Positions 22,700-22,773 of a stretch of 22,773 nt of DNA are shown here, piece after piece (within the stretch, counting starts at the first letter, position 1; each line of letters begins with the position of its first letter). Made by a program: the position numbers and the translations under genes. Under the pieces are notes generated by a model, which did not search any database, was not told the DNA's origin, and worked only from the letters and a program-made list of their open reading frames with translations. The stretch lies in contig DCUH01000051.1 of assembly GCA_002327765.1 (NCBI GenBank), positions 1-22,773 of the forward strand. The letters are read 5' to 3'. This DNA is from a bacterium UBA2219 (GTDB lineage: Bacteria; Desulfobacterota; Deferrimicrobia; Deferrimicrobiales; Deferrimicrobiaceae).

Positions 22700-22773
22700 G
22701 TTTGCCTCCATACGAATATCGGTCCGCCCAACGCCCGCGAATCCCATTATCACCGCGGCATCAGCGCGAACAC

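Noticed and set aside
22700..22773. GCCCAAC-type sequence near 22727 as an integron attC core
   Set aside because: A lone 7-base match. No matching GTTRRRY partner, no attC-like stem around the PIN-like gene and no integrase seen.

Overview
The window is a high-GC bacterial chromosome segment from a Gram-negative organism. It has outer-envelope and exported proteins, a type IV pilus/type II secretion ATPase, and SecA beside an M23 peptidase. Gene content and style (DUF362 protein, iron-sulfur flavoprotein, YeeE/YedE half-transporters, MshEN-domain ATPase) suggest a Geobacter-like member of the Desulfuromonadia (former Deltaproteobacteria). That placement is an inference from gene families, not a database result.

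Layout. Only the GspE/PilB-type ATPase (2195-4078) is on the + strand. Everything else supported here is on the - strand, mostly in tight runs with 4-base stop/start overlaps. From left to right: the 5' part of secA (cut by the window edge), an M23 endopeptidase with a clear promoter and a terminator behind it, and a small zinc-ribbon protein divergent from the ATPase. Next comes a run read from about 9.5 kb down to 4.1 kb: a 56-residue ORF, a methyltransferase, two membrane proteins, a small two-helix membrane protein, a DUF362 protein, two YeeE/YedE half-transporters and an SDR oxidoreductase. A three-gene group follows (11.06-9.62 kb): a shortened carboxymuconolactone-decarboxylase-like protein and two exported proteins. 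A nine-gene run (16.27-11.27 kb) goes from inorganic pyrophosphatase through a methyltransferase, an iron-sulfur flavoprotein, a DUF4375-like protein, a membrane protein, a truncated acetyltransferase, an exported protein and TrmO to a class I amidotransferase. Then come an SGNH hydrolase, a hot-dog thioesterase, a zinc-ribbon membrane protein, a truncated DUF2157 protein and a cupin.

From about 18.4 kb to the right edge the region looks accessory. Base composition swings between GC-rich and AT-rich. It holds broken genes (truncated DUF2157, a DUF2007 tail fragment), a candidate orphan PD-(D/E)XK nuclease and a PIN/NYN-like protein. It also holds two diverged copies of a ~100-bp intergenic element, 1,560 bp apart in the same orientation and matching without gaps at 67 of 100 positions. 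Each copy ends about 20-25 nt before a start codon. I do not recognise this element, and it is the most interesting unexplained signal here. It could be a dispersed structured repeat, a boundary of a mobile segment, or a 5' leader element.

No rRNA, tRNA, CRISPR array or recognisable transposase was seen. All functions are read from sequence motifs by eye; no searches were run.
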